Below the pieces are notes generated by a model. It searched no databases. It saw nothing but the letters and a program-made list of their open reading frames with translations, and was not told where the DNA came from. Position numbers and translations under genes: made by a program. Positions 41,702 through 50,275 of a DNA stretch of 64,000 nt are shown here, piece by piece; the first letter of the stretch is position 1; each line of letters begins with the position of its first letter. The DNA is from Variovorax guangxiensis. Its GTDB lineage: Bacteria; Pseudomonadota; Gammaproteobacteria; Burkholderiales; Burkholderiaceae_C. Location of the stretch: positions 186,001-250,000 of the forward strand of contig NZ_RXFT01000007.1 of assembly GCF_003952165.1 (NCBI RefSeq). The letters are read 5' to 3'.

Positions 41702-42262
41702 GTGAAGGTCTTGAAGCTGTCGGCCCAAGGGCTGCCCCAGTCATGGATTTCGCTGGAACAGGCGGTGATCCACTACGCCGCGGACGAAGTCCGCTGGGAA
41801 GTGGGCGCGCAGGTGGCGGTGTTCCGTGGCGGCCACAACGCGATCACCGGCGAGCAGTCGCAGATCGCGATCAACAGCATCATCGGCACCAAGGGCGTGC
41901 CCCGCATCAACCCCTTCGCGCTGCGCCCCGGCCTCACCAACAGCAAGCTCTTCGCGCGCGATCGCAACGTCTGCGCCTACTGCGGCGGCCACTTCCACGA
42001 AGACGAGCTCACGCGCGAGCACATCATCCCGTTCGCCCAGAAGGGCATCGACACCTGGATGAACGTGGTCACGGCCTGCAGGCCCTGCAACCACCGCAAG
42101 AGCAGCCGCACACCCGAGCAGGCCGGCATGCCGCTGCTGTATGCCCCCTACGTGCCCAGCCTCTGGGAAGACTTCATCCTGCGAAACAGGCGCATCCTGG
42201 CCGACCAGATGGAGTTCCTGATGGCGCACCTGCCGCAGAGCTCGCGGCTGCACGATTCCTAG
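41702..42262 (+). CDS. HNH endonuclease family protein
   Basis: The 186-residue protein has a complete HNH core: Cys91-x-x-Cys94, the EHIIP motif near 106-110, Asn121, and Cys126-x-x-Cys129 followed by NHRK. The GTG start lies five bases after a GAGGAGG, which overrides the earlier GTG at 41636. It is a lone gene, divergent from ribF with a 166-base gap, and no phage or restriction partner is nearby. The DNA or RNA target is unknown. Confidence 0.88.
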   Translation: MKVLKLSAQGLPQSWISLEQAVIHYAADEVRWEVGAQVAVFRGGHNAITGEQSQIAINSIIGTKGVPRINPFALRPGLTNSKLFARDRNVCAYCGGHFHEDELTREHIIPFAQKGIDTWMNVVTACRPCNHRKSSRTPEQAGMPLLYAPYVPSLWEDFILRNRRILADQMEFLMAHLPQSSRLHDS

Positions 42263-42275
42263 CCGACCGGCGCTC

Positions 42276-43067
42276 TCAGCGTTTCCAGGCCGGCGGGCGC
42301 TTCTCGATGAAGGCCTGCACGCCCTCCAGCGCGCTCTCGTCCATCATGTTGCAGGCCATGGTCTGGCTGGCGTCGGCCAGTGCGGCCTCGATGCCGGTTT
42401 CGAGCTGGCGGTAGAACAGGGCCTTGCCCAGCGCGAGGGCCGTGCGGGGCTTGGCGACGATGCTGGCGACCAGCGATTCGACCGCTGCATCCAGCTCTTC
42501 CGGCGGCGCCACGTGGTTGATAAGACCCTTCTCGCGCGCCTCCTGCGCGCTGATGAATTCACCCGTCACCAGCATCTCGAAAGCTTCCTTGCGCCCGAGA
42601 TTGCGCGAGAGCGTAACGCTCGGCGTGGCGCAGAAGAGGCCCACGTTCACCCCGCTGACCGCGAAGCGCGCGTCGCTGGAAGCCACGGCCAGGTCGCAGA
42701 CAGCCACCAGCTGGCAGCCCGCCGCCGTCGCGATGCCGTGCACGCGCGCGATCACCGGCACGGGCAGCTTCTGGATCGACAGCATCATCGCGCCGCAGCG
42801 CTCGAACAGCTGTTCGTAATAGTCGAGCGAAGGGGCTGCGCGCATTTCCTTCAGGTCGTGGCCGGCGCAGAAGGCCTTGCCGGCCCCGGCGATGACCACC
42901 GCGCGCACGCTGCCGTCGGCCGCGACCCCGCCCAGCGCCTGCTCGAGCGCGCCGAGCATGCCTTCGGAGAGCGCGTTGAACGCGGCCGGCCGGTTCAGCG
43001 TCAGCGTGACCACGCCGCGCTCGTCGCGCGACTGCAGGATGAAAGGGGAGTCGGTGCTCTCGGTCAT
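42276..43067 (-). CDS. Enoyl-CoA hydratase/isomerase family protein
   Basis: The 263-residue crotonase-fold protein shows the oxyanion-hole segments GAGKAFCAGHDLKEM and HGIATAAGCQLVAVCDLAVA. The catalytic glutamates of true enoyl-CoA hydratase are not in their usual places (GLFCATPSVTLSRNLGR), as in ECHDC3-like proteins. The reaction is therefore uncertain. It is 18 bases downstream of the hydrolase gene on the same strand, near two acyl-CoA dehydrogenase genes, and may belong to one acyl-CoA pathway. Confidence 0.87.
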   Translation of the reverse strand: MTESTDSPFILQSRDERGVVTLTLNRPAAFNALSEGMLGALEQALGGVAADGSVRAVVIAGAGKAFCAGHDLKEMRAAPSLDYYEQLFERCGAMMLSIQKLPVPVIARVHGIATAAGCQLVAVCDLAVASSDARFAVSGVNVGLFCATPSVTLSRNLGRKEAFEMLVTGEFISAQEAREKGLINHVAPPEELDAAVESLVASIVAKPRTALALGKALFYRQLETGIEAALADASQTMACNMMDESALEGVQAFIEKRPPAWKR

Positions 43068-43085
43068 GACCTGCCCTTGCCTCGC

Positions 43086-44444
43086 TCAGTAAGTCAGTTC
43101 AAGCACCGTGACGTGCTCCTTCGCCGCCGGCCACGTCAGGCCGGTGAGGCGCTCGCCGTTGAACTCGCCCGTCACCGGGCGCTGCGGCTCGGCGGCCGCG
43201 ACGCGCAGCCGCGAACTCGACACGCCCGAGCCTTTGGGCGGCACGCCCGCCGGCGGGCTCTGGCCGTCGAAGCGCATGGTGTCGCGCTGCGCGTCGAAGT
43301 AGCCGCGCGGCCGCGTGAAGACGACGACTGCGCCGGCGCTGCCGTCGGCCGGCGTGACGCGCTCGGGCCGCAGGTTCACCACGCCGCTGCTGCGCGGGAA
43401 GGGGCTGCGGTAGATGTGGGTGGTGCCGTAGCTGGGCGTGGCCAGCACGAATTCGTAGGCCGCGTCGCCGCGGGCCTTGAAGGGGCCCCAGCGGCCGTCG
43501 GCGCCGATCGACTTGGTGAAGACCGCCTCGCCGAGCCGTGCGCCGCTGGCGGGGTCGACCGCGTACACGGTCACCGTCGCGCCGTTCAATGCGAGGTTCT
43601 CGGCGCCGAGCGCGCGGCCGTTGAGCACGACGTTCGCCTCCGGAGCTACCTCGGTGGTGCGCGGCGCCTGTCCGGTCAGGAACTGCCAGGTCGCGGCGAA
43701 GGCGGCGGGCGAGAACGAGGTCTCGCGGTGATCGACGCGCGGCAGCACGATGTTGGTCGCACCCTTGAGCGCCGGTCCGTCGAAGCCGATGTTGGTCGGC
43801 TTGCCGGGCGCGCCGATCCAAACGCCGTCGGGCTGGGCGTACTTGTCGTTGTTGTCGGAGCGCAGCGTCAGCCACTTCACGCCGGGCGTGACTTCCTCGC
43901 CGTTCGGGCCCTTCGGCGCATTGAGCTGCTGCATGAAGCCCGAGAGCCCCGAGAACTCGTTGTTCTCGCGCAAGCCCTTCGCCGCCCAGATGCCGTGCGC
44001 GGGGTTGCCGCCCAGCACCACGTGGCTCACGACCGCAGCGCCGCCGCCGTTCTGCACATAGTTGCGGATGGTGTTGCCGCCGCGCGAGTTGCCGATCAGC
44101 ACCACCTTGCTCGCGCCGGTGGCCTTCAGCACCTTGTCGACCTCGGCCTTGAGGAACACGGCCGATTCGCCGGTCGAGCTGCGCCCGGGTTGCGCCACGG
44201 CGTCATCGTCGCGAGCCACCGGGTTGGGCTGGTCGACCGCGAAAAGCCGCTCGCGCGGCCAGCCGTTCGATTCGAAGCGCCAGATCGTCGTCTGCCAGAG
44301 CGCAGCCGAGTCGCCGTTGCCGTGCATGAACACGATGGGCGGGCGCTCGGTGTAGGAGGGCGTGGGGGATGTGGCGCAGGCGGTCAGCATCGCGGTGGTG
44401 GTTCCTGCGGCCATGGCGACCAGAAGAGAGCGGCGGGTCTGCAT
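43086..44444 (-). CDS. Lipoprotein alpha/beta-hydrolase with C-terminal beta domain
   Basis: The 452-residue protein starts MQTRRSLLVAMAAG and has a lipobox LTAC with Cys23; the twin Arg also allows Tat export. The alpha/beta-hydrolase has PPIVFMHGNGDSAALW (oxyanion region) and the nucleophile elbow GNSRGG with Ser120. Residues about 270-450 are beta-rich (GRWGPFKARGDAAYEFVLA) and resemble the C-terminal domain of Archaeoglobus lipase AFL. Lipase or polyester hydrolase activity is plausible. It lies downstream of two acyl-CoA dehydrogenase genes, separated by the 98-bp repeat. Confidence 0.8.
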   Translation of the reverse strand: MQTRRSLLVAMAAGTTTAMLTACATSPTPSYTERPPIVFMHGNGDSAALWQTTIWRFESNGWPRERLFAVDQPNPVARDDDAVAQPGRSSTGESAVFLKAEVDKVLKATGASKVVLIGNSRGGNTIRNYVQNGGGAAVVSHVVLGGNPAHGIWAAKGLRENNEFSGLSGFMQQLNAPKGPNGEEVTPGVKWLTLRSDNNDKYAQPDGVWIGAPGKPTNIGFDGPALKGATNIVLPRVDHRETSFSPAAFAATWQFLTGQAPRTTEVAPEANVVLNGRALGAENLALNGATVTVYAVDPASGARLGEAVFTKSIGADGRWGPFKARGDAAYEFVLATPSYGTTHIYRSPFPRSSGVVNLRPERVTPADGSAGAVVVFTRPRGYFDAQRDTMRFDGQSPPAGVPPKGSGVSSSRLRVAAAEPQRPVTGEFNGERLTGLTWPAAKEHVTVLELTY

Positions 44445-44523
44445 GTTTCGTTCCTGGGGTCCTGGAGTGAGGGGCCAAGTGAAAACGCCCGCCAGCGCAA
44501 AGGCGGGCGGGCGTTGGATGCTA

Positions 44524-44621
44524 GCGGAACACCGCGGAACCGGCTTTGCCGGGCCGCAGGTGTTGCCCCCGGTAGGGGGTTGGCGCAGCGACACGAAGTG
44601 CGCGCAGCCTGGGGGCGAGCC
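44524..44621 (-). repeat. 98-bp dispersed repeat, copy B (3' of an acyl-CoA dehydrogenase gene)
   Basis: On the minus strand this element begins five bases after the acyl-CoA dehydrogenase stop. It matches 20254-20351 at about nine of ten positions, including the CCCCCT-CCGGGGG and CCGGCAAAGCCGG hairpins. It is in the same sense as the gene before it, as is copy A. The hydrolase gene starts 79 bases further on. Confidence 0.9.
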
Positions 44622-44626
44622 TTGTT

Positions 44627-45742
44627 CTAGGCGAAGACGCCAGCGGTGTCCTGCATGCGGGCCGACACTTCGCCCAGGTGGTGCAGGGTGTCGCCGAAGG
44701 TCATTTCCATCTGCGTGAGCTTGCGGAAGTAGTGGCTGCCGATGTATTCGTCGGTCACGCCGATGCCGCCGTGCAGCTGCACCGAGTTGGCGGCGATGTA
44801 GCGCATCGACACGCCGAGCTGGTACTTGGCGCGGGCCAGCGCCTGGCGGCGCTCGTCGGCCGGGGCGTTGAGCTTGAGCGTGGCGTAGTAACTCATCGAG
44901 CGGGCCAGCTCGAGCTGCATCTTCATGTCGGCGACGCGGTGGCGCAGCGCCTGGAAGCTGGAGATGACCACGCCGAACTGCTTGCGCTGGTTCAGGTACT
45001 CGACGGTGAGGTCCACGGTCTTGTCCATCACGCCCACGCCTTCGGCGCAGGTGGCGGCGATGCCGACGTCCACCGCGTATTCGAGGGCGGCAAGGCCGTC
45101 CAGCGTCACCAGCGTGGCGTCTGCCTTGTCGAACACGACCTCGGCGGCGCGGGAGCCGTCCTGCGTGCCGTAGCCGCGCGCTTCCACGCCGCTGGCGCTG
45201 CGCTCGACCAGGAAGAGGGCGATCTTGCCGTCGACCTTGGCCGGCACCAGGAAGGCATCGGCTTCATCGCCCACGGGCACCACGCTCTTGGCGCCGGTCA
45301 GCGACCAGCCGCTGCCAGCCTTGGCAGCATGGGCCTCGCACACGTCGAGGCGATAGCGCGCCTTGCGTTCCTGGTAGGCCAGCACCACGATGGCCTGGCC
45401 GCCCGCGATGCGCGGCAGCCAGCTTTCCTTGGTGTCGGCGCCCGCGTAGCCGCTGAGCACCGCCCCGGCGATCAGCGTCTGCGCGAAGGGCTCCAGCACG
45501 ATGCCGCGGCCCAGTTCTTCCATGACGACCATGCCAGCGACCGGGCCCATGCCCAGGCCACCGTCGTCCTCGCTGATGTAGAGGCCGCCCAGGCCGAGCT
45601 CGGCCAGTTCGTCCCAGGCCTCGCGCGAGAAGCCGCCCTTGGCCTCAATGCCGCGGCGGCGCTCGAAGTCGTAGCCCTTGTCGACCCACTTGCGCACTGC
45701 GTCGCGCAGCTGTTCCTGGTCGTCGGTGAAATTGAAGTCCAT
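44627..45742 (-). CDS. Acyl-CoA dehydrogenase, small partner (PimD-like)
   Basis: The 371-residue flavoprotein has the acyl-CoA dehydrogenase layout: N-terminal helical domain (MDFNFTDDQEQLRDAVRKWV), a beta middle domain in which the usual flavin motif is degenerate, and the C-terminal four-helix domain with YLNQRKQFGVVISSFQALRH and VQLHGGIGVTDEYIGSHYFR. The start at MDFNFTDD is 13 bases after the partner's stop. Pairs of this type form heteromeric enzymes such as pimeloyl-CoA dehydrogenase PimCD. The substrate is unknown. Confidence 0.88.
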   Translation of the reverse strand: MDFNFTDDQEQLRDAVRKWVDKGYDFERRRGIEAKGGFSREAWDELAELGLGGLYISEDDGGLGMGPVAGMVVMEELGRGIVLEPFAQTLIAGAVLSGYAGADTKESWLPRIAGGQAIVVLAYQERKARYRLDVCEAHAAKAGSGWSLTGAKSVVPVGDEADAFLVPAKVDGKIALFLVERSASGVEARGYGTQDGSRAAEVVFDKADATLVTLDGLAALEYAVDVGIAATCAEGVGVMDKTVDLTVEYLNQRKQFGVVISSFQALRHRVADMKMQLELARSMSYYATLKLNAPADERRQALARAKYQLGVSMRYIAANSVQLHGGIGVTDEYIGSHYFRKLTQMEMTFGDTLHHLGEVSARMQDTAGVFA

Positions 45743-45755
45743 GCTCGTTGTCTCC

Positions 45756-46937
45756 TCAGCCCAGAACCGTCTGCGCGACGATGTTGCGTTGCACTTCGTT
45801 GCTGCCACCGTAGATGGTGGTCTTGCGCATGTTGAAGAAGGTCGACGTCAGCGGCGCGAGCGCCGGGTTGCCGCCAGGGAAATTGCCCTGCCAGCCGGCT
45901 TCCATCGCCTCGCGGATCAGCGGCAGCGAGTAGGCGCCGCCGGCCAGCATCATCAGTTCGCTGTAGCGCTGCTGGATCTCGCTGCCGCGGATCTTGAGCA
46001 GGCCCGCCACGTCCAGCGAGTTCTTGCCCGAGGTGGCGGCCGAGAGCACGCGCAGCACCATCATCTCGAGGGCGACGATGTCGACTTCGAGCTTGGCGAT
46101 CTCGTCGCGGAAGCGCTGGTCTTCGTAGACGCCTTCCGATTTCGCGATGCGCTTGAGGCGCTCGAGCTCGCGCTTGGCGCGGTTCACGTCGGCGATGTTG
46201 GTGCGCTCGTGCGAGAGCAGGTGCTTGGCGTAGGTCCAGCCCTTGTTCTCCTCGCCGATCAGGTTCTCGGCGGGCACCTCGACGTTGTCGAAGAACACTT
46301 CGTTGACTTCATGGCCGCCGTCGAGCAGCTTGATCGGGCGCACGGTGACGCCGGGCGACTTCATGTCCAGCAGCAGGAAGCTGATGCCGGTCTGGGGCTT
46401 GCCCTCGCTGCTGGTGCGCACGAGGTTGAACATCCAGTCGCCGTATTGGCCGAGGGTGGTCCAGGTCTTCTGGCCGTTGACGATGTACTTGTCGCCCTTT
46501 CGCTCGGCCTTGGTCTTCAGCGATGCCAGGTCGGAGCCCGAACCCGGTTCGCTGTAACCCTGGCTCCACCAGACTTCGCCGCTGGCGATGCCGGGCAGGA
46601 AGCGCTTCTGCTGATCGGCGTTGCCGAAGGCCATGATGACCGGGGCCACCATCACCGGGCCGAACGGCACGATGCGCGGCGCGCCGGCCAGCGCGGTTTC
46701 TTCCTCGAACAGGTGGCGCTGGACGGCGGTCCAGCCCGGGCCGCCGAATTCCTTCGGCCAGCCGTAGCCCAGCCAGCCCTTCTTGCCGAGGATCTTGGCC
46801 CAGCCTTGCAGATCGTCGCGCGTCAGCTCGAGCGCGTTGTGCACCTTGTGCGAAATCTCCTTGGGGAGGTTGTCCTTGACCCATGCGCGAACTTCTTCGC
46901 GGAACTTCTGTTCTTCGGGTGTGAAGCTCAAATCCAT
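45756..46937 (-). CDS. Acyl-CoA dehydrogenase, large partner (PimC-like)
   Basis: The 393-residue protein has the flavin/substrate motif SQGYSEPGSGSDLASLKTKA and the C-terminal TTIYGGSNEVQRNIVAQTVL. Where medium-chain enzymes carry the catalytic Glu (IYEGT), it has Gly (IYGGS). That substitution is common in heteromeric alpha2beta2 acyl-CoA dehydrogenases, in which the base comes from another position or subunit. It is the first gene of the minus-strand pair and is divergent from purN with a 132-base gap. Confidence 0.9.
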   Translation of the reverse strand: MDLSFTPEEQKFREEVRAWVKDNLPKEISHKVHNALELTRDDLQGWAKILGKKGWLGYGWPKEFGGPGWTAVQRHLFEEETALAGAPRIVPFGPVMVAPVIMAFGNADQQKRFLPGIASGEVWWSQGYSEPGSGSDLASLKTKAERKGDKYIVNGQKTWTTLGQYGDWMFNLVRTSSEGKPQTGISFLLLDMKSPGVTVRPIKLLDGGHEVNEVFFDNVEVPAENLIGEENKGWTYAKHLLSHERTNIADVNRAKRELERLKRIAKSEGVYEDQRFRDEIAKLEVDIVALEMMVLRVLSAATSGKNSLDVAGLLKIRGSEIQQRYSELMMLAGGAYSLPLIREAMEAGWQGNFPGGNPALAPLTSTFFNMRKTTIYGGSNEVQRNIVAQTVLG

Positions 46938-47069
46938 GCGTGCCTCGCTATGTTGATCGGTCCACCGCAGACGCGGTGTGTCTCCGGAACCACGAGTTTT
47001 AGCACGGTCGTGCTGTGATGCGGTGTCCGCGCGGCGACAAGTGGCGCGCCACGGATAATCCCGCCTCCA

Positions 47070-47666
47070 ATGAAGAACATCGTGATCCTGATCTCCGGCG
47101 GCGGCTCCAACATGGAGGCCATCGTGCGCGCCGCCGGGCGCGACCGCTGGGCCGAGCGCTACGGCGCGCGCATTGCCGCCGTGGTGAGCAACAAGGCCGA
47201 GGCCGGCGGGCTGGCGATCGCCAGGGCCCAGGGCATCGACACCGCGGTGGTCCCGCACAAGGATTTCGCCACCCGCGAGGCCTTCGACGAGGCGCTGGCG
47301 AAGGTGGTCGACGGTTACGCACCGGCGCTGGTGGTGCTGGCGGGCTTCATGCGCATCCTGACGCCGGGCTTCGTCGGCCGCTATGCGGGCCGTCTGGTGA
47401 ACATCCATCCCTCGCTGCTGCCGGCGTTTCCGGGCCTGAATACGCACCAGCGCGCCATCGAGGCGGGCTGCAAGGTGGCCGGCGTGACGGTGCACCAGGT
47501 TACAAATGAACTCGATCACGGGCCGATCCTGGCCCAGGCCGCGGTGCCGGTGCTGCCGGACGACACGGCCGCCACGCTGGCCGCACGGGTGCTCGCGCAG
47601 GAGCATCTGTTGTATCCGCGAGCCATCGCCGGCTGGCTGTCGGATACATCGCGTCACAATGAGTAA
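47070..47666 (+). CDS. purN: Phosphoribosylglycinamide formyltransferase
   Basis: PurN transfers a formyl group from 10-formyl-THF to GAR in purine synthesis. The 198-residue protein has ISGGGSNMEAIVRA at the N-terminus and the catalytic NIHPSLLPAFPGLNTHQRAI plus VTNELDHGP. A GATAAT lies ten bases before the ATG and no Shine-Dalgarno is seen, so the message may be nearly leaderless. The length is typical. Confidence 0.96.
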   Translation: MKNIVILISGGGSNMEAIVRAAGRDRWAERYGARIAAVVSNKAEAGGLAIARAQGIDTAVVPHKDFATREAFDEALAKVVDGYAPALVVLAGFMRILTPGFVGRYAGRLVNIHPSLLPAFPGLNTHQRAIEAGCKVAGVTVHQVTNELDHGPILAQAAVPVLPDDTAATLAARVLAQEHLLYPRAIAGWLSDTSRHNE

Positions 47667-47703
47667 AGTTGTTTATATTCGCGGGTTTTCGGGAGTCCAG
47701 AAA

Positions 47704-48024
47704 GTGAAGAACCAATCGTTGCTGCTGGCGCTTGCCGGCGCCGCCCTGATGGCGGGCTGTGCAGCTCCGGCGCCCGCGCCAACCCCCGCCGCACCTCCGG
47801 CTCCGCCGCCGGAGCCGGTGTACCAGTGCAATGCGGACGGCGCCCGCTTTGCCATCGGACAGCCGGTGACGCCCCAGCTCGAGGCCGCAGCACGCGTGCG
47901 TTCGGGCGCCGGCACCGTGAGAGTGCTGAAGCCGGGCGAAGTGACCACGATGGAACTCAACGGCGGGCGGCTCAATCTGGACGTCGATGCCCGCAACCGC
48001 GTGACGGACGTCCGCTGCGGCTGA
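47704..48024 (+). CDS. I78-family peptidase inhibitor-like lipoprotein
   Basis: The 106-residue protein starts at a GTG preceded by GGGAG and has a lipoprotein signal with lipobox LMAGC. A Pro/Ala-rich linker leads to a C-terminal domain (RFAIGQPVTPQLEAAARVRS, then VRVLKPGEVTTMELNGGRLN) ending RNRVTDVRCG, the pattern of the I78 potato-inhibitor-like family. Such proteins inhibit serine proteases such as subtilisin. An ATG at 47659 overlapping purN is in frame but would spoil the signal peptide. It follows purN by 37 bases. Confidence 0.85.
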   Translation: MKNQSLLLALAGAALMAGCAAPAPAPTPAAPPAPPPEPVYQCNADGARFAIGQPVTPQLEAAARVRSGAGTVRVLKPGEVTTMELNGGRLNLDVDARNRVTDVRCG

Positions 48025-48094
48025 CCCTCATCCGGGTTGCTGCGAAAAAGGTAGCAACCCGTCCAGGCAGGATGGGCTTGCGCAGCCTGACTGG

Positions 48095-48349
48095 CTAGAT
48101 CGGTGTGAATCTTCTGCGGGCGACGCCGTCTATCTCGATGGTTTCGCCGAACATTGCGGCCGGCCGGACCCAGAGGCCGTGCGCGCCGTACAGGGCCCGG
48201 TAGAGCGTCATCGGCTCCAGCGTCTCGCTGTGGCGCACGGTGCCGATCACTTCGTATTCGCCGCCCTTGTAGTGGCGGTAGCGGCCGGGAGGCGTTTCGA
48301 TCAGGGGAGGGAGGTCTTCGTCGTTCAACGGCGGCTTGCCTTTCTTCAA
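48095..48349 (-). CDS. DUF1653 domain protein
   Basis: The 84-residue protein matches DUF1653 over most of its length: GRYRHYKGGEYEVIGTVRHS and LYRALYGAHGLWVRPAAMF. No function is known for this short soluble family. It lies alone on the minus strand, diverging from the M48 peptidase gene with a 32-base gap. Confidence 0.88.
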   Translation of the reverse strand: MKKGKPPLNDEDLPPLIETPPGRYRHYKGGEYEVIGTVRHSETLEPMTLYRALYGAHGLWVRPAAMFGETIEIDGVARRRFTPI

Positions 48350-48381
48350 AAAACTGGCGGGCTTGATTTGACTGGAGTCGG

Positions 48382-50235
48382 ATGGATCGCGCTGATTTTG
48401 TTCACCTGGTTCGACTGAGCGAGCATGCCAGTGCGGACGACAGCGCGCGCTACCGGCGCAGCGTCGCGGCCTTTGCCGCGCTCGGCTACCTCTGGGTGCT
48501 GGGCTGCCTCGGGCTGTCGGTGGGCATCATCGCCTGGGTGCTTGCCTCGATCGGGGAGGTGCGCTTCAACTTCACGCGAGGCTGGCTGTTGCTGTTTGCG
48601 CTGGGACTTCTGTGGGCGACGCTGCGCGCGCTCTGGGTGCGCTTCGACGAGCCGGAAGGCATCGAACTCCATCGCGAAGACGCCCCGGCGCTCTTCGAGG
48701 CACTTGACCGCATCCGTGCCCGGATCAAGGGGCCGCCGGTCCACCACGTCTACCTCGACGACGACTTCAACGCCAGCATCCGGCAAGTGCCGCGCTTCGG
48801 ACTCTTCGGCGGCGCTGTCAATTCGCTGAGCATCGGACTGCCGCTGCTGATGATGCTCGACCGGCGACGGCTGCTGTCGGTACTGGCCCACGAGTACGGC
48901 CACCTGCGCGGCAACCACGGGCGGCTGAGCGCCTGGATCTACCGCACGCGGCTGTCTTGGCTCAAGCTGGACGCCAGCCTGCAGCGCAACGAGGGCGTGA
49001 TGGCGCTGTTCTCTCAGGCGTTCTTCCGCTGGTACTTTCCACGCTTCGCGGCCAAGACCTTCGCACTGGCCCGCCAGGACGAATACGAGGCCGACCGCAT
49101 CTCGGGCCGCCTGCTGGGGGCGCCGGTGGCGGGAGCTGCGCTGACCGAGATCGCCATCAAGGCCAACTGGTACGCCAACGAGTTCTGGCCCTGGCACTGG
49201 GCCCGTGCCGAGCACGAGCCGATGCCGCCGGGGCCCTTCGAGGCACTGCGCAAGCGCGTGCGCACGCCGCCCGACGACGACTTCGCCCGCCAGGCGCTGC
49301 GCGAGGCGATGCGCCGTGTGAGCGACCTGGAGGACACCCATCCGGTCTTGCGCGACCGGCTGGAGGCGCTGGGGCAGAAGGCGGCCATGCCCGAGTGGTC
49401 GATGCGCCCGGCGCTCGAAATGCTGGTCGACCGCAAGAAATGGATCGCGCATTTCGACAGCCAGTGGCGCCGCGCACACGCTGCCGACTGGAAGCAGCAT
49501 CACGCGCACCGCTCGCGCATCCGCGAGCGCATCGCGGTGCTGGCCGCGCGCGGCGAGCGAAACACGCCGGACGAAATGGTCGAATGGGCCGATTCCGAGC
49601 GGCGGCTCGACCCGTCCGCCCCCGTGCGCGTGCGTTACGAAAGCGCGCTGCGGATCGCCCCCGAGCACCCCGGCGCGCTGCGAGGACTGGCCCAGATGCT
49701 GCCGGCCAGCGACCGCGAGGCGCGGCTCGCGGTGCTCGAGCGGCTGCACGGCTCCGGCGCAGCCAGCCGCTGGTGGGCCGCCAAGAGCGCCGTGGCCTCT
49801 CTCGAAGACCCGGACGCCGGTCCGCACGACGAAGAAGCGCTGAAGCTGTGGCGCGGCCGGCTCAAGGAGGCGGAGGAGGCCGAGACGCGCGCCTGGGAGG
49901 AGATCACCGGTACGCCGTTCTTCAGCCAGATCTCGCGGCACGACCTCAACGACTACGAACTGGGCGAACTGCGTGCCGACCTGGTGCGCTGCCTGCCTGC
50001 CTCCCGTGCCTGGCTGGTGCGCAAGAACCTGCGCGAATTTCCGTGGCGCCGCGCCTACATCGTGTTCGTCGAGCTGCCGGGGCTCGATGACGAGGACCGC
50101 TGGAACCTCTGCCGCCAGCTGGAGCAGACGCTCACGCTGCCGGGCGCCGCGCTGGTGCTGTGGGCTGGCCATTCGCCGAAGCTGGAAGACATCGAGCGCG
50201 AGGCTTTCGGGGCTGTCTGGGTGCGCGACGCCTAG
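48382..50235 (+). CDS. Membrane M48-family metallopeptidase with large C-terminal region
   Basis: The 617-residue protein has two membrane helices (about 30-57 and 67-86), then an M48 peptidase domain with the zinc motif His170-EYG-His174 and the third-ligand segment DEYEADRISGRLLGA. Residues about 320-617 are mostly helical and unlike HtpX or BepA; a weak TPR-like pattern (SALRIAPEHPGALRGLAQML) is seen. It may degrade misfolded membrane proteins as HtpX does, but the long C-terminus sets it apart. No operon partner is clear. Confidence 0.87.
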   Translation: MDRADFVHLVRLSEHASADDSARYRRSVAAFAALGYLWVLGCLGLSVGIIAWVLASIGEVRFNFTRGWLLLFALGLLWATLRALWVRFDEPEGIELHREDAPALFEALDRIRARIKGPPVHHVYLDDDFNASIRQVPRFGLFGGAVNSLSIGLPLLMMLDRRRLLSVLAHEYGHLRGNHGRLSAWIYRTRLSWLKLDASLQRNEGVMALFSQAFFRWYFPRFAAKTFALARQDEYEADRISGRLLGAPVAGAALTEIAIKANWYANEFWPWHWARAEHEPMPPGPFEALRKRVRTPPDDDFARQALREAMRRVSDLEDTHPVLRDRLEALGQKAAMPEWSMRPALEMLVDRKKWIAHFDSQWRRAHAADWKQHHAHRSRIRERIAVLAARGERNTPDEMVEWADSERRLDPSAPVRVRYESALRIAPEHPGALRGLAQMLPASDREARLAVLERLHGSGAASRWWAAKSAVASLEDPDAGPHDEEALKLWRGRLKEAEEAETRAWEEITGTPFFSQISRHDLNDYELGELRADLVRCLPASRAWLVRKNLREFPWRRAYIVFVELPGLDDEDRWNLCRQLEQTLTLPGAALVLWAGHSPKLEDIEREAFGAVWVRDA

Positions 50236-50275
50236 GCTCTCGGGCCGGGTTCCCCGCGGCTGAGACAATCGGGGG

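Noticed and set aside
41702..42262. The HNH gene as part of a restriction or phage-defence island
   Set aside because: Its neighbours are ribF and an acyl-CoA enzyme; there is no methyltransferase, helicase, toxin or mobile-element gene nearby, and its composition is like the rest.
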